From contig QCXZ01000001.1 of the NCBI GenBank assembly GCA_025024175.1, forward strand, positions 30,374,942 through 30,438,941: 64,000 nt of DNA, written 5' to 3'. This document shows, piece by piece, positions 1-12,150 of this stretch. The position numbers were made by a program, and so were the translations under genes. A model generated the notes under the pieces. That model did not search any database. It saw only the letters and a list, made by a program, of their open reading frames with translations, and had not been told where the DNA came from. This DNA is from Rhyzopertha dominica (Eukaryota > Arthropoda > Insecta > Coleoptera > Bostrichidae). The stretch's first letter is position 1, and the number at the start of each line of letters is the position of its first letter.

Positions 1-2087
1 ATATCTTGATTTTTTTTTAAAAAATGAAAAATACGTGCATTTTGGATGAGCTACACCTAACCTTAAATGGCATAGGATATGGCTTGAGAAGGGTGGCGCC
101 CCTAAAAATAATTTACAAACTACTTGAATCAGCATTTTAATAGTGTATTTATAACAAGCTACGGATATATTATGTCTCCTAGTCCTAAACCAACGGATTC
201 AGCTGTGATTTCTTTCTCTGTCGATCCGTAAAGAAACAGTTGTACGGCATAGCTACAACATAACTGCAAGTGCGAAGGAATCCCAAACAGCTGTCTTATA
301 TGCAATAAATAACATTGATAGAAGGACACTGTCTGAAACAATTAAAATCGTAGAAAAGAAAATGCCGAATGTGTACAAAGTGTACGAGACCGACTGTACC
401 TAAAGTACTCCAGAAATACAAATCGAAAAAGAGATCTATGATGCAAACATAAAGTAGTAAGGGCAAACATCTTCTTTCTTTTGAAGTGGCGATATAAGTA
501 AATAAAATAATGGAGAATTAAAAAGAAGTAAAATTTTCTATAAAGAAAGTTATATACAGGTAAATTTTCACTTTTTGCGTGGAAGTGTTGGAGATCTTAA
601 ATTTCATACGATTACTGCAGCAACGTTTAGTGCATTTAAATTTCTGTTTCTATGCTCCGTTTAAGGATAAATAAGGTATTATGCCGGAAATTTCTTTAAG
701 AAAGTACTTTTTATTTTGAGTAACTGTTTGTTTCTAGACGGTAATTAATCATACTGAGTACGTTTTAACAAAATAAAAATGTTCGAAGACTACTTTCTGT
801 ATTTCAAAATCTACGTTGAGCCCCATACTTTCTTTGTAAATGCATTAATTGACGTGTACGATAATTGCCAGAAACGTAAACAAAAGATATATCCTACATA
901 ATAATTTAAATCATTGTCCCAAATACTGTTTGCAGCAAGCCACCTCATCCATATCTCCTTGGTATGTCCGATAACGCATGTTTTTCAGCCAATTTCAAAC
1001 GCCGCGCAACTCAGTATGCGTAGAACGGCGTTATCTTTCCGTTCATCTATTTTAGGACACAGCACTCTCGATTTCGAAGGGCTGGTCCGGGCAGGGGAGA
1101 TGTTTGTAGGGCAACATAGGGCGTTTCCTGCACATTGCCCAACAGGTTATTGAACCCATTCCCTTCGTTTGGAAGGGAAGAGCTACGCCCGAAATTTGGC
1201 CCGGGAAGCGCGATTTCGACAGTAGGGTGCGCACACGCACTCTAGAACTAGGGGGAAATCGTTATATTAGCTTATTTTTAGATCAATACCGTGTGCTCTG
1301 GTAAAAACTGGGGCACAGAAAGTGGATGCTCTACGGCGAGGTAGAAAGTGAAAGGGAGGATGGGGAAAAACCAGATTAAAACGTTGAGGAAATTTGGGAT
1401 CGATCCAACCACAAACTGGAGAGGGCTGAATCCGAGGGGTTGTCCCTTGTCCACTAAAACATAATTTGTACACCAATGTGTCGATTTACTGCTGCTACTG
1501 TCTTTTCCAGTTGTTGAACGGTACCGATATAGCGTCTATTTCTATCTATTTCGAGGAAATCAGCCTTCAAATTCAAGTTAGACTAATGTAGAAATGCTGT
1601 CATATACTTTAGATTAACACCATTTATTAAGCTACTTTACATGTAATTGTAGAACTCTTCCCTTGAATATTACCAGCCATATTGTAAGGAGCAACTGAAT
1701 AAGTAGGAAAATAAACGAAGCTTTAAAATGAAATGACGACGTTCTTAAAAAAATTAAATGCCATGGCAGTACAGAGCAAATAACAAAAAACATCAAACGA
1801 AAAAATTATAAAATTTTCGAAATTTGAAAAAATTGGGGCTCCATGTGGTGTATGAGAAATAAAAAAAACATGGAGTACCACGAATTTACTTAGGTACTGA
1901 AGATGAAATCAAAGCCAAGATATTTTCTTTTGCTTAAAAGATAAAAGCCGTTAAGGACAAGCAGAAAAGCAACAAAAATTATTAGAACGAAGAGAGGTTG
2001 AAAAGAAAAAAATAAGTACTCGAAGACATGATTCCTGTAAAATATTATTACTATACTAGAAATGAAACATACTGCATATGTTATTTA
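1..2087. other. AT-rich stretch without a recognisable gene
   Basis: Only short open frames (under 80 codons) without recognisable domains are present. A somewhat GC-richer patch lies near 1.0-1.45 kb but shows no motif I can name. I see no RNA gene or clear repeat here. Confidence 0.6.
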
Positions 2088-3050
2088 TTATACTAACATC
2101 AAGAGTTTTCTACTAAGAAGGAACAGCATATAACCTCGAAAGATTTGCAAGCGCTTCATTCTCACCAGGTGCCTGAACCTTTTTAGTATATTTTCTACCA
2201 AAGTTTGTTTAATGGGCTCTATTTCCAATTCTTTGACTTTATCATTTCTTATTCTGACCATTCTAGTTACCCATTTTACAAGTCTTAAGCAATCCATCTC
2301 TGTCGCTTGCCGTCTACTTATCAGTCAGTCGCTTAACCCCAAATTTCCACTTTCGTATGTTAATAAAGGTCTATAAACGGTCTTGTATAATTATTTTTAA
2401 CTTCTTACGTATTTCCCTTTTACTTATTAACGCCCTATTTAGTGAATGGTGCACCTTTATTGCGTTGTTGATTATTTCAGTTATATTTTCATACATTCTT
2501 TCATTTTTTATTGTAACTCCTAGGCATTTAAAACTTTTAACTCATTATATATGTTTTCCATTTATTGTAATGTCTCATTTCCTATGATCGTTGCTTTTGT
2601 TTTGCTCCCATTTGTTATTACATTTTTCCCACCACTCTAAGTTTTGTTCTAACTCCTCCTAGTTTTCTGTACAGATCATTAGGTCGTCTGCAAATGTACG
2701 TTTGACACCTTTAACATATTTTATTTCCTGCACCCACGTTATTTTGTATCCTTTTTGTGTACTGGTAAAATTATCTCCATTTTCCTATTAAATATTTTTG
2801 CTAGCACCTTTCTCCCTACTTATACCATACTTTTAACATTTCCGATACAAATTGGACGTGACCCACCGCCATTCATCTTTTTATAATAACTGTGGTCTTT
2901 TTTACTTTATCCTCTTTTATATCGTTCTGAGGTTCCCCTTGCACCTCCCTATAACTCGTTTCTAAATACTGTACGATTTGTTCCACCTTCTAGGTAAAGC
3001 AGCTTTTTCGCAATATTACTACCATCAGTTTATTATTTGTCGTCTGTATG
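2088..3050 (-). pseudogene. LINE (non-LTR) reverse transcriptase fragment, C-terminal half
   Basis: Read on the minus strand this is the catalytic and thumb part of a non-LTR reverse transcriptase. The metal-binding box appears as FADDLMICTEN near 2660-2698, followed after an in-frame TAG by an EELEQNLEWWE stretch. A thumb motif, LYKTVYRPLLTYES, lies near 2350-2390. The typical C-terminal ATEMDCLR...RMVRIRND segment falls in the open frame 2088-2297. Several stops and frameshifts make it dead. Upstream RT motifs beyond about 3050 are not recognisable, so it is 5'-truncated as is usual for LINEs. The ADD box and the ATEMDCL tail are seen directly; the clade is not resolved. Confidence 0.65.
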
Positions 3051-5239
3051 TATTTCGTCTCGCATTTTTTATCTGACCTACAATATATTTTTTGTAACTT
3101 TAAAATATAGGTTTTGGTTTGCTTTGCTGTTTTCCTCAATTCGTTTTTTTTTATATACACGACTATGTAGTTAATTAGAATTAGCTAAAGGTTCCATGAA
3201 ATTTTAGCGGAATAATGCAGCAGATGTGATATGATATAGATACAAAAGGCAGTATCCTTTTTCTTATTACTTATGAAAATATTATTTAAAAATGAACATA
3301 AAATAATGCAATTAATTCCAACATAAAAATATGTATCAGAGCAAATATTCTTAACGAATCTTAACAATGTTCAAGCAGTGGCAAAATGTGTAATACCTAT
3401 AATTACTATCAGCATATGTATACGAAAAGTATTGAAATATACTATTAAATACACTTTTATAAAGCTATAGGTGTAAGGGATTTCCATATTAAGACTGCGA
3501 AAAATACCACTAGGAAACAGTGGGATAATTAAACGGTATGGTAATCAGAAACCTTTAAACTACACGTGGTGTTTACTGCGTCGCTCATATTCAGAATAGC
3601 TACATGCCTCATAAGCTAACAAATAGCACATTGAAAAGAAAATCGCAAATTGTACACTGCTAACTAAAAACAGCCAGTGCGTAATGTTAGTATTATGTCA
3701 TATAATGTACTGTTTGCACAAGTGAAGACTTAAAAAATATTGCTTTATTAAATCTAGATCAAGTAAACAAGTAGGTCCTGATTCAAAACAACAGAAAACG
3801 GTTGTGTTAAAACAACATCAAAGCAAATTGTTTCACCGCATAACTAGGTTATTTGTGTAGCTGCTTTCAGCAAAAAAGCGCCGTGCTAAATAAGAGGAGT
3901 GATACTGCTTCTAAAACAAACAAGATGCTTCAAATAGGACATTCAAACTAGAAAATCATATACTAAGAAACTTCAATTTTAATATCGTAACAAATTGCTT
4001 AAACAAAACTTTCTTGTCATCAGGACTCACTAATGTGTCCACATATGTTTTGAAGATTTCTGTCTCATCTTTTGCAAACCTTACAATTTTCCCTACATTG
4101 CTATTGTCTATAATAATACAAATGTTGTAGCTGTATTTTCTGCTTTCTTTTTACAAAACGCAATAGTACCTCCACTGCTAACAATCCAGAGCAAAATCGA
4201 ACAAAAGCAACTAAATAAATGTTATTTATTTTAGAGGCGGTTTCTATAGCTGAAATATTAGGATTAGGAGTGCTATTTTATTTTACTGTACTTCATCGTT
4301 TTCTTTGCATCTCTTCAATTTCACTGCAGATTCTGAAACAGTTATCAGATTTCATTCGGCTTATGCGTTTTCGCCATTTAGTAGACACAAACCCCGTTTT
4401 CTAATTGCGCATTTTGAGTTATACCCGATATGCCTGTTGCAATTTTCATGTTTTGTAATTTTGGTTTTATTATCTAAGAACAAAGTTACAAAAATAAAAA
4501 TAGATACAGTACCTGTTATTAATAAATCCATGCTTTGTGCATATTATTATTTAACAGTCAGTATTACTGTCTGTTTCACGCTCCGGGCTTTCTGTTTAAA
4601 TTAAATCAAAGACGTGCGCGCTGGTTTTGACAATAAAAAATTGTGTCACATAGCAGCTAAAATTTGAGATTTTATATGTGTTATCTACTGTAGTACTTGT
4701 GTGTAGATATAAACAATTGAGTAACACCGGGTGACGCCGCCTGTAGGTCGGAAAAAAATTCTTCTGCAGGTGGCGGTGGTAACACTTCACTGTTAATAAC
4801 TGGAAAAATCACACAGTTATCGTTATTTATGTTCTCGCGTGCACTTCCAGAAGATCTAGATTTCTGCCAGAGGCGCTAGAACTCTCAATACGGGTCGGGA
4901 AGGGAAACAAGTAAAACTGCTAACGAAAAATCGGAAGGTTAAGAACCGCCTTTTTAAAAAAAATATGACCAGATTATGACAAATATTATTATTGGTCCGA
5001 TGTTATGAATAGGAGAAAAATATAAAGTTTAGATTGGATGTGACACGAAATACTATTCAGAAAGAAGTTGTCAATAAGGATAGTCATACATCGGCTTGAG
5101 GCTTTGACGTAGCTGAAAAGACGGCATTATGAACCATTTATGCACATTTGGAATTAAAAGAATAGTTCTCTGACTTCCTACCGTGCAGATCTATGTACCA
5201 CTCCACAGGTAGCCTCGGGGACTATTAAGCGTTTTTAGC
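3051..5239. other. AT-rich stretch without a recognisable gene
   Basis: Open frames up to 99 codons (4305-4604 on plus) have no family signature and low-complexity, hydrophobic composition. No RNA gene, inverted repeat or TE protein is recognised here. Confidence 0.55.
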
Positions 5240-7640
5240 CCCCCCTTTTTGCTAACAGGTTTACTCTCCCGTTTCCTCGATCCCTTGATGTACACTAATC
5301 CTTTCTGTTGTTTGCGCGCAAGACACGAAGTCCATCAAGGCATATATGTGCTACCTAGGAGCATACAGATGTGCTTTCTAATTAAGGCTCTCACTGCCGC
5401 TTGGCTGTCTGTCATAAAACATGATTCAACGCTTCAGCTTGTAAAATGGTTGCAAGACTGTCTAGGTTAACGCTTTCGCATTCCCAAATATTAAGCATAC
5501 ACTCCTGGCCCGGTTCCATCGATGTCCCATGTCTCCCGATCTTCCCAGTATGCGGCTATGACTGGTTCCTACCCCTACTTTGAAGTTCTGAAAGTCAACC
5601 ATCACACACTGACTACAAGCTCAAACTGTAGCTATCATTTAACCTCCAGAATATTTCGGCGTGCACTCTTTTATAACGTGTGTCTTCATAACCCGTGATT
5701 ATCAACCTAGAAGTAGCTGTTAGTGCCTCTGATGTTACAACAAAGTGTAACGGAGGCAGATCCAGCAGCATTTCCATGACCGCGGTAGGTGTTGTGAGCA
5801 TAGCCACTGCGATACCCAAGCAAGGAAGTCTTTGTAGTAAGAACGTAAGCTTTCGCGGCCACAGTTAGACTGTAATCTCTGTTTTTTGGAGTTAGACCGG
5901 GCCTGTTTTTAGAATTCGATACAAACCTAATGCGAGAAACATGTCCGAGCCGAACCAAATCCCAAGGAGGAAAGAGAACCAAAAGACCAAAACTTGAAAA
6001 CGATAGAGTAACGATGTACCAAGAGTCACGAGTGGATTGGGGATGCTTGGACGATAGAGGGGGGAGATTGTGAAAGTGAGGTTTGAGGATACCCGTTGCG
6101 TGATTGAGTTCCAAATAGTGGAGGCGTGGTAATCATCTTAGCGGTTCAGATTATTTGGATGTTTGGAAATTTATATGGCTTCTCGGAATTCTCGGGTTTA
6201 AAAAAAAAGCTTTCGTTAAAACTGACACATTGTCAAACAAAATATTGCGAGCCGTTTATGCTCATGTTCGGCTACTGCTGAGTGGATGAAGTAAGGAATG
6301 CTGTAAATACCTCTAGAATATAGAGGATTTATTTTGTCCTTCGGAGATGGAAGAAACTGTGACATTTTCTAAGGGGGCACTCACTCAGCAGTAGCTGATC
6401 ATCAGCGTGAAACCGGCCAGAATATTTTGTTTGAAAATGTGTCAGTTCTAGCGAAACTCCCCTTATTTACAACTCGAAAATTCCGAGAAGCCATGGAAAA
6501 TTACAAACATGCAAATAATCTGAACCGCGAAGATGGTTACCACCTTTTAACTATATGGAACCCAATCACACAATGTCTAGCCCCACTTTTACTGTCTCCC
6601 CCCTCTGTCGTCCAGGCATCCCCACGAGCCCCAAAGCGCTCGGTACAACGTTACTCTATCGTTTTCGTTCTCATTCCTGATGATGATGCCCCTTATAAGA
6701 GAGGGCAAAACGTCGAACCTATTCCAAAAAGAGACACGGTCTAACTCAAAAAGACTAAGATTTCAGGTCTTTGTAGCTACCAGCTATGCTTGCTTTTCTG
6801 GTAACTTCTTTCAGATGACACTTCAGCCTGGTATCTAGTCTTACTTCCAGATAAATTATTGATGTTCTTGTGGAATGACAGCTAATCCTTTCCTCATTTC
6901 TCCAAACTTCGCGTACACCAGAATGATGATATACGCATATTTTTGTAAGCAACACCTCCCTGCTTCTTACGACATCACCTACTGTAACAGTAGCGGCGAC
7001 AAGACGCTTCCTGGCGGCCAAGTCTTGTTAACTACGATTTCTCTAGTAACATGGCCTAGAGAAATCATAACGACCTTTTTCTAAGCATGGAGTCAACCTA
7101 CCTTGTCAAACAAGGTACAACCCTGTGCCTTTCTGCAGTTCTCTTAATCGAGTTAAAAACTTCGTCGATATTAAAGAAAGCGCCAAGTGCAATTTCTTCT
7201 TGCTCGTAGACTTTTCTAATCCCACGGATTAGCTCATGTTATATCAATTCACAAGGTTTTCCTTTTTAGTAAGCTAACTGGTTTCCATGCAAAGACATGT
7301 GCACTAAAGCATCATTCCTGATATACCTATTAACTAATATATCTAGAACCTTTAAGAGAAATGACGTTAAACTTATTGACCTATAGGCGTAAGAAACTCC
7401 TCCTTTGTTACGGAACTACTGAAAGACTGTTTCTGTATTCTTTGACTATCGATGACCCACCTGAAATAACGCATTTTCCAAATCCTACTGACATGATGTT
7501 GTTTACGTACTGAGAAATCTAGAATAGAGAAGGGGCTAGGACCCCCAAACAGTCATCAGGGTTTAAAACTCTGTGTGTGACCGTAAGTGACAATGGTGGT
7601 GAACTTCAAAGGTAATAAACTGTCGCCCGGCCATAAGAAT
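5240..7640 (-). mobile_element. Jockey-like LINE, degenerate, interrupted by a foldback repeat
   Basis: The minus strand carries scattered but ordered pieces of a Jockey/R1-type reverse transcriptase with an RNase H domain. In element order: finger/palm segments around 7160-7420, including EEIALGAFFNID (7163-7200), which replaces the usual catalytic-Asp motif; the PPGSVLSPLL box (about 6992-7021); a decayed YADD region near 6930; and LDTRLKCHLKEVTRKASIA (about 6785-6845). Beyond the foldback insertion come TTPTAVMEMLLDLPPLH (about 5740-5795) and an RNase H-like LQAEAL segment near 5430. Order and spacing fit one element once the foldback at 5880-6763 is removed. Frameshifts and stops are frequent, so it is not active. 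Clade assignment (Jockey versus R1) rests on motif memory. Confidence 0.6.
5880..6763. repeat. Long foldback (inverted-repeat) element nested in the LINE
   Basis: Two diverged arms, roughly 5880-6250 and 6425-6763, are inverted copies. The left arm opens with GGAGTTAGACCG and the right arm closes with its reverse complement. Matching internal blocks include GATAGAGTAACG (left, near 6003) and CGTTACTCTATC (right, near 6650), and TTCTCGGAATT versus AATTCCGAGAA. The central loop repeats the pattern with CTACTGCTGAGTG against CACTCACTCAGCAGTAG. Coding pieces of the surrounding LINE lie on both sides. No transposase is present. I could not define a target-site duplication. Confidence 0.6.
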
Positions 7641-9349
7641 ATAAGAAGCAGTATTTAGTATGCCATGTTTCTTTGATTATTTAATTATATGGATCCAATC
7701 TATATACGAGCTCAAATTAGTCTAGAAGGAAGATTGGTGTTCTTCCCATATCATATGTGTTATAATTTGATTGTCTGGGGAGTGATGTTCCTCCAGCTAC
7801 GTGGGATATAAGTATGTACTAATACCTGCGATCGCTGTTCCGCCTTGACAGGTACGAGTGTTTGACCCTAGTAATGTTGACTTCTGGGTAGCGCTTCATA
7901 GGGCATGTGCTAACTAGCAGCTTATTACGCAAAGTAGAAAATAGAAAGTAGAAGTAGAGGTTATAATGTAGTGATTCAACCTCCACAGTCCACAGTTATA
8001 TACCATGTTCGTGACGATTTAGAGCACATCAGAAGAGGGACCCCTGGTTGCCACTAACCTGGGATAAACACAACCCCCCCTGTTGTATGTTCAATTTGGT
8101 TGGACGAAACCTGCTATGACTTCAGAGTTTCTTCCCATTTATAGCAAGATCGAGACTTACATATATCGCATCGGTACGTAAAGAAACTGAAACAATTACC
8201 CATACGTCACCTATATATTTGCTGATTTATATATGATTTAGTCCAAGGAACAACATCAATATCATAATTAAGAAAAAGTTTATAAACCCTTACAGTACTA
8301 AAATTCTTTCATTTGTTTTTCGCGGTGATGGTCGTCTGTCAAATAAGAATTTATGAAGTAGTAAATTTGGTTAACGTCTAATTTAGAATGATGAGGCTGG
8401 GTAGATTGGATAAATATCAAATATGTGCTAAGATTGAGTTATGGAAGAAATATTTGTTTATGTAGTATTTGGAAGCCTCCCTAAACATAAAGTCACAATG
8501 AGAATACGTTTTGGTTTTGCATTCGAGATTTTTCTAAATATTAACACAAAAACAAAAACTTTTTACGGAAACATACCATTTTGTGAAATGAAATGATTTG
8601 AGCCGTACTTAGATCCCGTAAACAAGCGTGTACAAAAACGTTCGATTCTGTCTGTTCTGTCGAAAATTGAAAGACCAGGTATCATAATATAGATTTGGCT
8701 TTTTACGTTTGTTTTCTATTGAGTTGAAGAGATATTAAGCTGATAAGAATAGATTGTATTCATTGATCTGTGTCTGGAAGAAGATTAAATTCAATTTTTA
8801 TGTTGTTTATATAATTTTTCAATCAGGTTTGCAAAAATCAATTTATTTATTTCTTGAAGTTTTTAATTTGGGTTAGTTTGGGATGTTTTCGCATACTTAT
8901 TTTTGTATACGTTTATTCAGAATGGTATTTAGAATATAAAATGAATAAAAATATTTGCACAACTAATTTCAGTTATTCTAAAGTTTACAATATTTTATCA
9001 AAAAAATGAAAGTGACATATTTCTGCAAGAAGTTTTTGTGTTTATGCTTAGAAAAGTGTCTAGAATGTTAAACAGAAACATGTTTTCATGTAACTGGTTT
9101 CAGTTTTTCTAAAGTCGACAAAATGAAAATGCTGCATTTCCGCAGAAAAAGTTGTGTGTGATTTTGTGTTTCATAATGGGTTTCAGATAAAAATAATTCA
9201 TCCGAAAGAAGAAATGCACCAAGAAGATCTTTTAATTAGAAATGTGTACCCTAGACTGTTAAAGAAAAATATTTACTACGGGATACCCGCCATGTTACAT
9301 GACCTACTAAACAATACAAGTACGTTCCAAAAAAAAACGACTTTCGGAA
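7641..9349. other. AT-rich stretch without a gene
   Basis: No protein domain or RNA gene is recognised. The only structure seen is the diverged tandem repeat described separately at 8960-9175. Confidence 0.55.
8960..9175. repeat. Diverged tandem repeat, two units of about 120-130 bp
   Basis: A block reading AACTAATTTCAGTTATTCTAA, then AAAGTTTACAA, a run of ATGAAAGTG and TTTCTGCAAGAAG recurs about 130 bp later as AACTGGTTTCAGTTTTTCTAA, AAAGTCGACAA, ATGAAAATG and TTTCCGCAGAAA. Order is preserved, so this is a direct duplication with heavy divergence. Confidence 0.45.
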
Positions 9350-10260
9350 CATCTGCGGGTACAGTAATCGCGAGACGCCGCCTGCAATTTGGAAAGTAGG
9401 GCGTACGGTGGCTAAATTCGCAATCGCGACGTGCCAAACAAAACCAGGAGGCCGTCGAAGTGCCGAAATCCGAGATAATCACGTCGTCCTAGGTGCGACA
9501 CGCACATTATGCAATAATCTTGTCGAGCACCACGCGCATATTGTGCCCAGGGTCGAAGCAATTATACACCAACCGAAAATAAATTCACCATTTACTTTGT
9601 CTAAAAATTTCCCAGTCGCAACTCGGCACACTTAAAACAACTTACGTTGAGATTGGTCAAGGTGGCCGCGACCGTCGTGCGGGCCCGCCGCCGTTCGGCC
9701 GGGCTCGCCTTATGCACTTTCTCTTTCTTGGAATGATCCCGGCTGCTGTACCTATATCTCCGGGATTGAATAAAAGGTATTTCATTACCGATGGTAAAAC
9801 CTCATGTGAAAAAAACTGTAATTAACGCCGCGAGATAAGAATTATGAAGGTTCAGGACGGCCGTGTCGAGTTTGTCTTTCAGAAGGCGAACACCGGTAGG
9901 GGGCAGGGAGGGGGCCGTACGTCGGCCTCCAAAAGTTCGGCGCAAGGAGGCGAAGCACCGCGGATTTTCGTTCTCCACGTGTAGCCGGCAGGTTAACGGC
10001 CACGGTAATTTCAGATAGCCGACGACCAACTATAGTGTGTCGGCCTGTAACGACTGATTGACGGGTGAATTCGTCAGACCGATGCAACCATTTGGCTACA
10101 GATGCCGAAAACTGGATCCAGATCGGAGAACAACATTCCATGGGTAAAAAGGAAGCGGCTCTAGTTCAGCGACTGGCAATTTTAATTCGTTTTTGCATCA
10201 AGCCGATCAAATTCCAGCTCAAGGGCAGGATTCTGAAACCGACACGGACAGGCAAGAGAA
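9350..10260. other. CpG-rich block without a supported gene
   Basis: This block is GC-richer and far richer in CpG than the surrounding AT-rich sequence, most clearly at 9350-9560 and 9655-10040. Open frames reach about 99 codons on the minus strand (9842-10141) but show no domain. A GATTGAATAAAAGG string near 9765 could be a poly(A)-like signal. It might be an old promoter or exon, a GC-rich transposon piece, or a recently acquired segment; nothing in the sequence decides between these. Confidence 0.4.
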
Positions 10261-10569
10261 CTGTCACAGGCAGAAGCTGAAATAAAAATGCATTTGCAAA
10301 TGGTTTTTTAAGTATATTAATTTGAAAAAACAAATTAATCTAACCCACCTTTTATGGAAGTAAAACAATAATACGTACAAATAAAGGTCACAAATTATTT
10401 TAATATTCAACATGCACAGTATGATATATTGACTAGTATGACTAGTGTTACGCAAGATTCTTGGTCTTGTTTTATGCAAGACGTAGAAGACAAGACTGGT
10501 TATCAAATAATGCAAGATCTTGCAATCTTGTAAAAAAACAAAACGTATTTAAACTAAGTTTGTAATGGT
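10261..10569. other. AT-rich spacer with a short palindrome
   Basis: No gene is seen. A cluster of CAAGAT/CAAGAC words ends in the perfect palindrome GCAAGATCTTGC at 10512-10523. This could be a small MITE end but no partner was found. Confidence 0.35.
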
Positions 10570-10904
10570 AAGTAGTAGTGTTCGCTTATCAATTTTATGA
10601 TACTGTTCAGAAGAACTATACTCGTAAATGTAAGAACATTCTGGAGCTCGCTAACGAGCTACCCTTGCTAGGAAGAACCGGCATAACTCTTTGTAAAAGA
10701 AACTTATAACTGATCAAACTATTGCTGAATTCTTGCAAACTGTTCTAATAAAACAGAATTTACGATCAAATCTTAGTATATAAGCGTGCAGATTTTGTAC
10801 CGCAATCAGACTTGTTGAGGTGAGTCTTACAATTTGTTTAAAGCATAATAAACCAGTAGTAGGAGCAAGCATCGTTTTCTTCTCGAATCTCCCAACACCA
10901 TTAT

Positions 10905-10922
10905 TGGCGCAGTCAGTAGAAT
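10905..10922 (+). promoter_or_regulatory. Retrotransposon primer-binding site (tRNA primer)
   Basis: The sequence TGGCGCAGTCAGTAGAAT sits directly after the LTR-like block and closely resembles primer-binding sites of insect gypsy-group elements (TGGCGCAGTCGG type). Its position upstream of a gag frame supports the call. Confidence 0.6.
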
Positions 10923-11229
10923 CTCCATTAGGTGACCAAGAGGACCAGAACATTGAAGAAAATCAAGTCAGCCAGTGGGTATCCATCCAACCTACATCGG
11001 GAAAGAAATCGCTCAGAACTGTAAGTCCCCATCTTTCTTCCTTTCATGCAAGATTCCTTGGTGGATTGCTATTTTATTTTTGCTTTGTTCGAATTATAGT
11101 TTGCTAGTTAATGTAATTATTGGGGAAACACACTATTATAATTAATTAATTGATTAATTTGATAAACGTAACGTATTTTATTCATATTTAAATTTATTTC
11201 TACTTATTTCTAAAAATAATGGAAACATA

Positions 11230-12020
11230 AACATCAGCACGTAACACTCTTGAAAATTTGAGCATATATAGTGATGACACCCAATATAAATTAAATTTTC
11301 TTTGTCCTCTGATTCTTAAAACTTTTGATGTCAATAGATATGAGTTGCATGAATTCACACGTATCCCAAAAGCCTACATCGTGTCAAAATTAACTGGAAA
11401 TGCTAAAGCACAGTAAGAGATAAGGAATTTGTCTCTTGGAACGATCTAAAATATTTGTTAAAGCGATTGTATTAGACCAGAAATACTATGTTCAACTAAT
11501 GCAACTAATCAATTATCAAAGTAGAGACGAAAGTGTTCTACGATTTTATAACAAAATTGACAATTTAAATACTCGATTGTTAAATATAGTACACATTACT
11601 GTTGAAAGTAAACGTGTACATAGAAGCATAATGATTAAAGAACTTGCTTTGCAACGTTTTATCTGCCATTCACAACCCGAAATAATGAGATTCTTACGAG
11701 TAAAGTTACTGAAAAATTTAAATGCAGCTATGGAATAAGAAAGAGCACTTAATTTAAATAAAAGTTATTCTAAACCTAAACCAGTTATTAAGTGTCAAAA
11801 CTATAATAAGCTAGAACAAAACTGTTACAAAATTGTTACGAAAGGCGTACTTTTCAAGCCTCTAAAAGAATTCATCATGTAAGTAATGCGAATAATTCAC
11901 GTATGAATTATTCTCATGCGAGTAATTCTAGTAACCAACAAGTTAAAACTTGTTTATATTGTAAGAGACGAGGTCATTTCATTAATGAATGTAATAAAAC
12001 AATAAATAAACAAACTAAGT
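11230..12020 (+). pseudogene. Broken gag of the gypsy/errantivirus-like element
   Basis: Reading frames 11290-11415 and 11436-11738 carry a capsid-like protein with a YELHEFTRIPKAYIVSKL segment followed by LTGNAKA, both common in errantivirus Gag. Near the 3' end a CCHC nucleic-acid-binding knuckle is clear: CLYCKRRGHFINEC at 11951-11992, with spacing C-x2-C-x4-H-x4-C. At least two stops (for example after LTGNAKAQ) and frameshifts break the frame. The knuckle is seen directly; assignment to the errantivirus group is inferred from the capsid wording and the primer-binding site. Confidence 0.6.
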
Positions 12021-12150
12021 TGGACAACTGCCGACTCCACAAGGTTCTTCGGAACCTTTGAATCCAAAGCCTGGTAATCTAAATTTTGTTACGAGTCCTT
12101 TTTGTGGTAGTGCCAGTGCCAGTACAAAGCACGTTGAAGATATTTGCTAA

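Larger units (their letters stand above)
10570..12150 (+). mobile_element. Gypsy/errantivirus-like element, 5' part only
   Basis: The order LTR-like sequence, primer-binding site, gag is preserved. The LTR-like part (about 10570-10904) has a TATATAAG box near 10780 and AATAAA near 10847. It is followed by a primer-binding site of the kind used by insect gypsy elements at 10905-10922. A broken gag follows and ends in a CCHC knuckle. No protease, reverse transcriptase, integrase or envelope is found downstream, so this is a 3'-truncated relic. The exact start of the LTR is not defined because no second LTR is present. Confidence 0.6.

Noticed and set aside
9842..10141. 99-codon minus-strand frame in the CpG-rich block
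   Set aside because: Composition-driven; the overlapping frames on both strands are equally open and show no domain.
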